A stretch of DNA of 64,000 bases from Planctomycetota bacterium (lineage in GTDB: Bacteria; Planctomycetota; B15-G4). This document shows, in pieces, positions 62,538-64,000 of this stretch. Position 1 is the first letter of the stretch; each line of letters opens with the position of its first letter. Both the position numbers and the translations under genes were made by a program. The stretch lies in the NCBI GenBank assembly GCA_029259745.1, contig JAJDEO010000058.1, positions 1-64,000 on the forward strand. Direction: 5' to 3'. Below the pieces are notes generated by a model that had not been told where the DNA came from, made no database searches, and was given only the letters and a program-made list of their open reading frames with translations.

Positions 62538-63327
62538 CGCCCCACGTCGGCTGGGCGCGGCCAAGCTGCTCGAAGGCACGCAGCATGCGGGTGCCGTGCC
62601 AGCTCACGGCCTCGCCGTCGATCATGCGCATACGATCTGCGAGCGGCCCGAGGTCGGCGGCGTGCGCCGGCTCGAAGTCGTACGGCTCGGACGAGAAGAA
62701 CACGACGTCCGGTGACGCCTCGGTGAGGTCGTCGAGCGTCACGGAGGGATAACGCTCGGCGCGGCCGCCGAAGACGTTCTTGCCGCCGTACTCGGCGAGC
62801 ATCGACGCGATGAAGGTGTCGTCGTCGACGGTCATCCACGGGTCGCGCCAGATCATGTACGCGTAGCTCCACGACGCCGCTCGCCGCGCGTGTCGTGCGC
62901 GGGTCGCCTCGATCTCAGCACGGATCTCGGCGCCACGCTCCGCCGTGCCCGTCAGCGTCGCGACATTCGTGAGGTCGTCGAGCGCGCCGGCGACCGTGCG
63001 TGGAAACGCCACGTACAAAGGCGCAACGGCCTCGAGCTCGGGCCACATCGTCGGCTTGTTCTCCTCTTCGTTCGCGAGGATCAAGCTCGGCTCGAGAGCC
63101 GCGAGTTCCGCCATGCGCACAGCTTTCGTGCCACCCACGACGGCGATGCGGTCGACATCACCGACCGGGCGAACGCAGAAGCGCGTGCGCCCCACGACGG
63201 ACGCTCCGAGCCCGAGATCATGCAACGTCTCGGTCGTCGATGGTACGAGCGACACGATCCGCCGAGGCTCGACGTCGATACTCACGCGTGTGCCGCGGGC
63301 ATCGAGAACGCTGCGTAGGGACATCAT
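62527..63327 (-). CDS. Helical-backbone metal receptor (BtuF-like), apparently cytosolic
   Basis: A 266-residue protein of the class III (TroA/BtuF) solute-receptor fold. It has VEPRRIVSLVPSTTETLHDLGLGASVVGRT at the start, the long backbone helix around 125-150 and a closing lobe with PDVVFFSSEPYDFEPAHAADLG. It has neither a signal peptide nor a lipobox, unlike transported cobalamin or haem receptors, so it may be a cytosolic cofactor binder or its export signal lies at an unseen upstream start. ABC permease genes are absent. It shares 11 bases with the convergent Nramp gene. Confidence 0.83.
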   Translation of the reverse strand: MMSLRSVLDARGTRVSIDVEPRRIVSLVPSTTETLHDLGLGASVVGRTRFCVRPVGDVDRIAVVGGTKAVRMAELAALEPSLILANEEENKPTMWPELEAVAPLYVAFPRTVAGALDDLTNVATLTGTAERGAEIRAEIEATRARHARRAASWSYAYMIWRDPWMTVDDDTFIASMLAEYGGKNVFGGRAERYPSVTLDDLTEASPDVVFFSSEPYDFEPAHAADLGPLADRMRMIDGEAVSWHGTRMLRAFEQLGRAQPTWGVSR

Positions 63328-63687
63328 GTCGGCTCGTGTCGTGTTCGTTGCAAAGTGAAGGCATGCGCGATGCGCATGGTCTTTCGAGCATGCCGATGTT
63401 CATGGCGGCGATCCATCCTGCCCTCGCTGTCGGCTGTTCACGTCTACTTGGATGTCGCAACAGCGCGCGAGTGCCAAGTGCCCGCGCGCCCTGCGCCACT
63501 CACCCACTCTCCCCACAGCAGACGCACGTCTCGCGCGCCGTCACGCGCAAACTCGGTGCCCGCCCCCCACTGCGGGCGCCCCGTTCGTCGCCCTCGTTGC
63601 TGCCCGTCGCATGCAACCCGGCATGAACTCCGCCTGCGCCGTCGATGGCGTGCACGCGTGCGACTCACCCACCCTTGTGATTCCGCT
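63328..63687. promoter_or_regulatory. 360-bp divergent region between receptor-like and lipoprotein genes
   Basis: No supported gene. It must hold promoters for both divergent genes; no convincing hexamers, operators or riboswitch-like helices were recognised. A cobalamin riboswitch B12 box was looked for because of the receptor and not seen. Confidence 0.4.
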
Positions 63688-64000
63688 ATGACTCGCTCCA
63701 CGTTGCGTGCGTCTGCGCTCGCGCTCCTCGCCACGCTTGCACTCGTCGCTTGCGGCGGTGGCGAACCTCCCGAAGCCTCGACCGCATCGACGACCACCGC
63801 CAACGGCGAGGAGGACACTGACGACGCAAGTGGCGACACGGCCCCGGCGCTCGGAGTGCTCGTGCCGATGATCGCGGACAGCACGGTGCCGAAGTTCGAG
63901 AAGTCGCCCGTCGCCGCCCAGCGCACGATCACGTTCGGCCTTCCCATTCCGCGCGAGGCCGGCGTGGCGGTGGTCGATGGACGCGCGAAGTTGCGCATCC
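63688..64000 (+). CDS. Lipoprotein, N-terminal part (3' end outside window)
   Basis: An ATG at 63688 opens a frame that runs off the right edge. The first 21 residues form a lipoprotein signal (ALALLATLALVAC) with the lipidated Cys at 22. A Gly/Glu/Thr-rich linker follows (~23-50). The first folded stretch has TITFGLPIPREAGVAVVDG near 80-98. That phrase resembles the opening of the RIFT-barrel domain of PcRGLX/YetA-like proteins (sugar-lyase relatives), but the fragment is too short to be sure. The frame was identified by direct translation. Confidence 0.7.
   Translation, partial: MTRSTLRASALALLATLALVACGGGEPPEASTASTTTANGEEDTDDASGDTAPALGVLVPMIADSTVPKFEKSPVAAQRTITFGLPIPREAGVAVVDGRAKLRI

Overview
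The window is GC-rich bacterial chromosome with densely packed genes on both strands. I see no phage, transposase, integrase, CRISPR, rRNA or tRNA. Gene content suggests a Gram-negative-type (LpxK, secretin, lipoproteins) member of the Planctomycetota. The clues are two different groELs, an NPCBM-domain protein, HEAT and FG-GAP surface proteins, a sulfatase-fold lipoprotein ending in the LKALGY-type tail common in that phylum, divergent pseudopilins, and weak or absent Shine-Dalgarno sites at many starts. The phylum is an inference from gene families, not from a marker-gene tree.

Layout, left to right. 1-2.8 kb: the end of a HEAT-like gene, a RadC-family JAMM protein and a secreted NPCBM-domain protein. 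3.1-9.3 kb: a chaperone block, groEL1-groES-groEL2-dnaJ-grpE-(zinc ribbon), all on +. 9.5-12.1 kb: a radical SAM/SPASM enzyme facing an ECF sigma factor/zinc anti-sigma pair across a perfect bidirectional terminator. 12.5-17.3 kb: accA divergent from purL-purQ (the purL has a PurS-like N-terminal part). 17.7-20.4 kb: a secreted FG-GAP protein and an M20 deacetylase (ArgE-like).

20.5-30.1 kb: one compact minus-strand operon for a type II secretion/type IV pilus-like machine. In transcription order it has PilV-like, GspK/PilX-like and GspH-like pseudopilins, a PilM-PilN fusion, PilO-like, PilP-like, secretin, a STAS-domain protein, the GspE ATPase and the GspF platform. Most neighbours overlap or abut, so they are probably translationally coupled. 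The STAS gene inside this operon is the most unusual gene arrangement in the window. 30.5-36.8 kb: a secreted HEAT-repeat protein, a terpenoid-cyclase-fold secreted protein, a second radical SAM/SPASM enzyme, a decayed gene fragment and an NTF2-like protein. 37.4-44.9 kb: typA/bipA, a glutamate-type dehydrogenase, and a divergent pair made of an ArnT-like membrane glycosyltransferase and a sulfatase-fold lipoprotein lacking the formylglycine residue.

44.9-48.8 kb: seven small minus-strand metabolic or hypothetical genes (GNAT, DinB, VOC, NAD(P)-binding, coiled coil, DUF7079-like, dienelactone hydrolase). 48.9-52.8 kb: lpxK, a parA with a long disordered tail, and a TPR-like gene. 53.2-59.0 kb: an operon of a B12-type radical SAM protein (TIGR03960-like) and the two halves of an asymmetric ABC exporter, preceded by a nested inverted repeat. 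59.2-64 kb: a secreted beta-helix protein, a divergent Nramp-family transporter that ends tail-to-tail over a metal-receptor-like protein, and the start of a lipoprotein cut by the window edge.

Beyond the genes, the noncoding DNA holds several non-random signals. They include a 24-bp hairpin element repeated exactly 39 kb apart, a nested inverted repeat with a 17-bp perfect outer arm, an 80%-identical 44-bp intergenic repeat, and a G-rich tandem repeat sitting on a ribosome-binding site.
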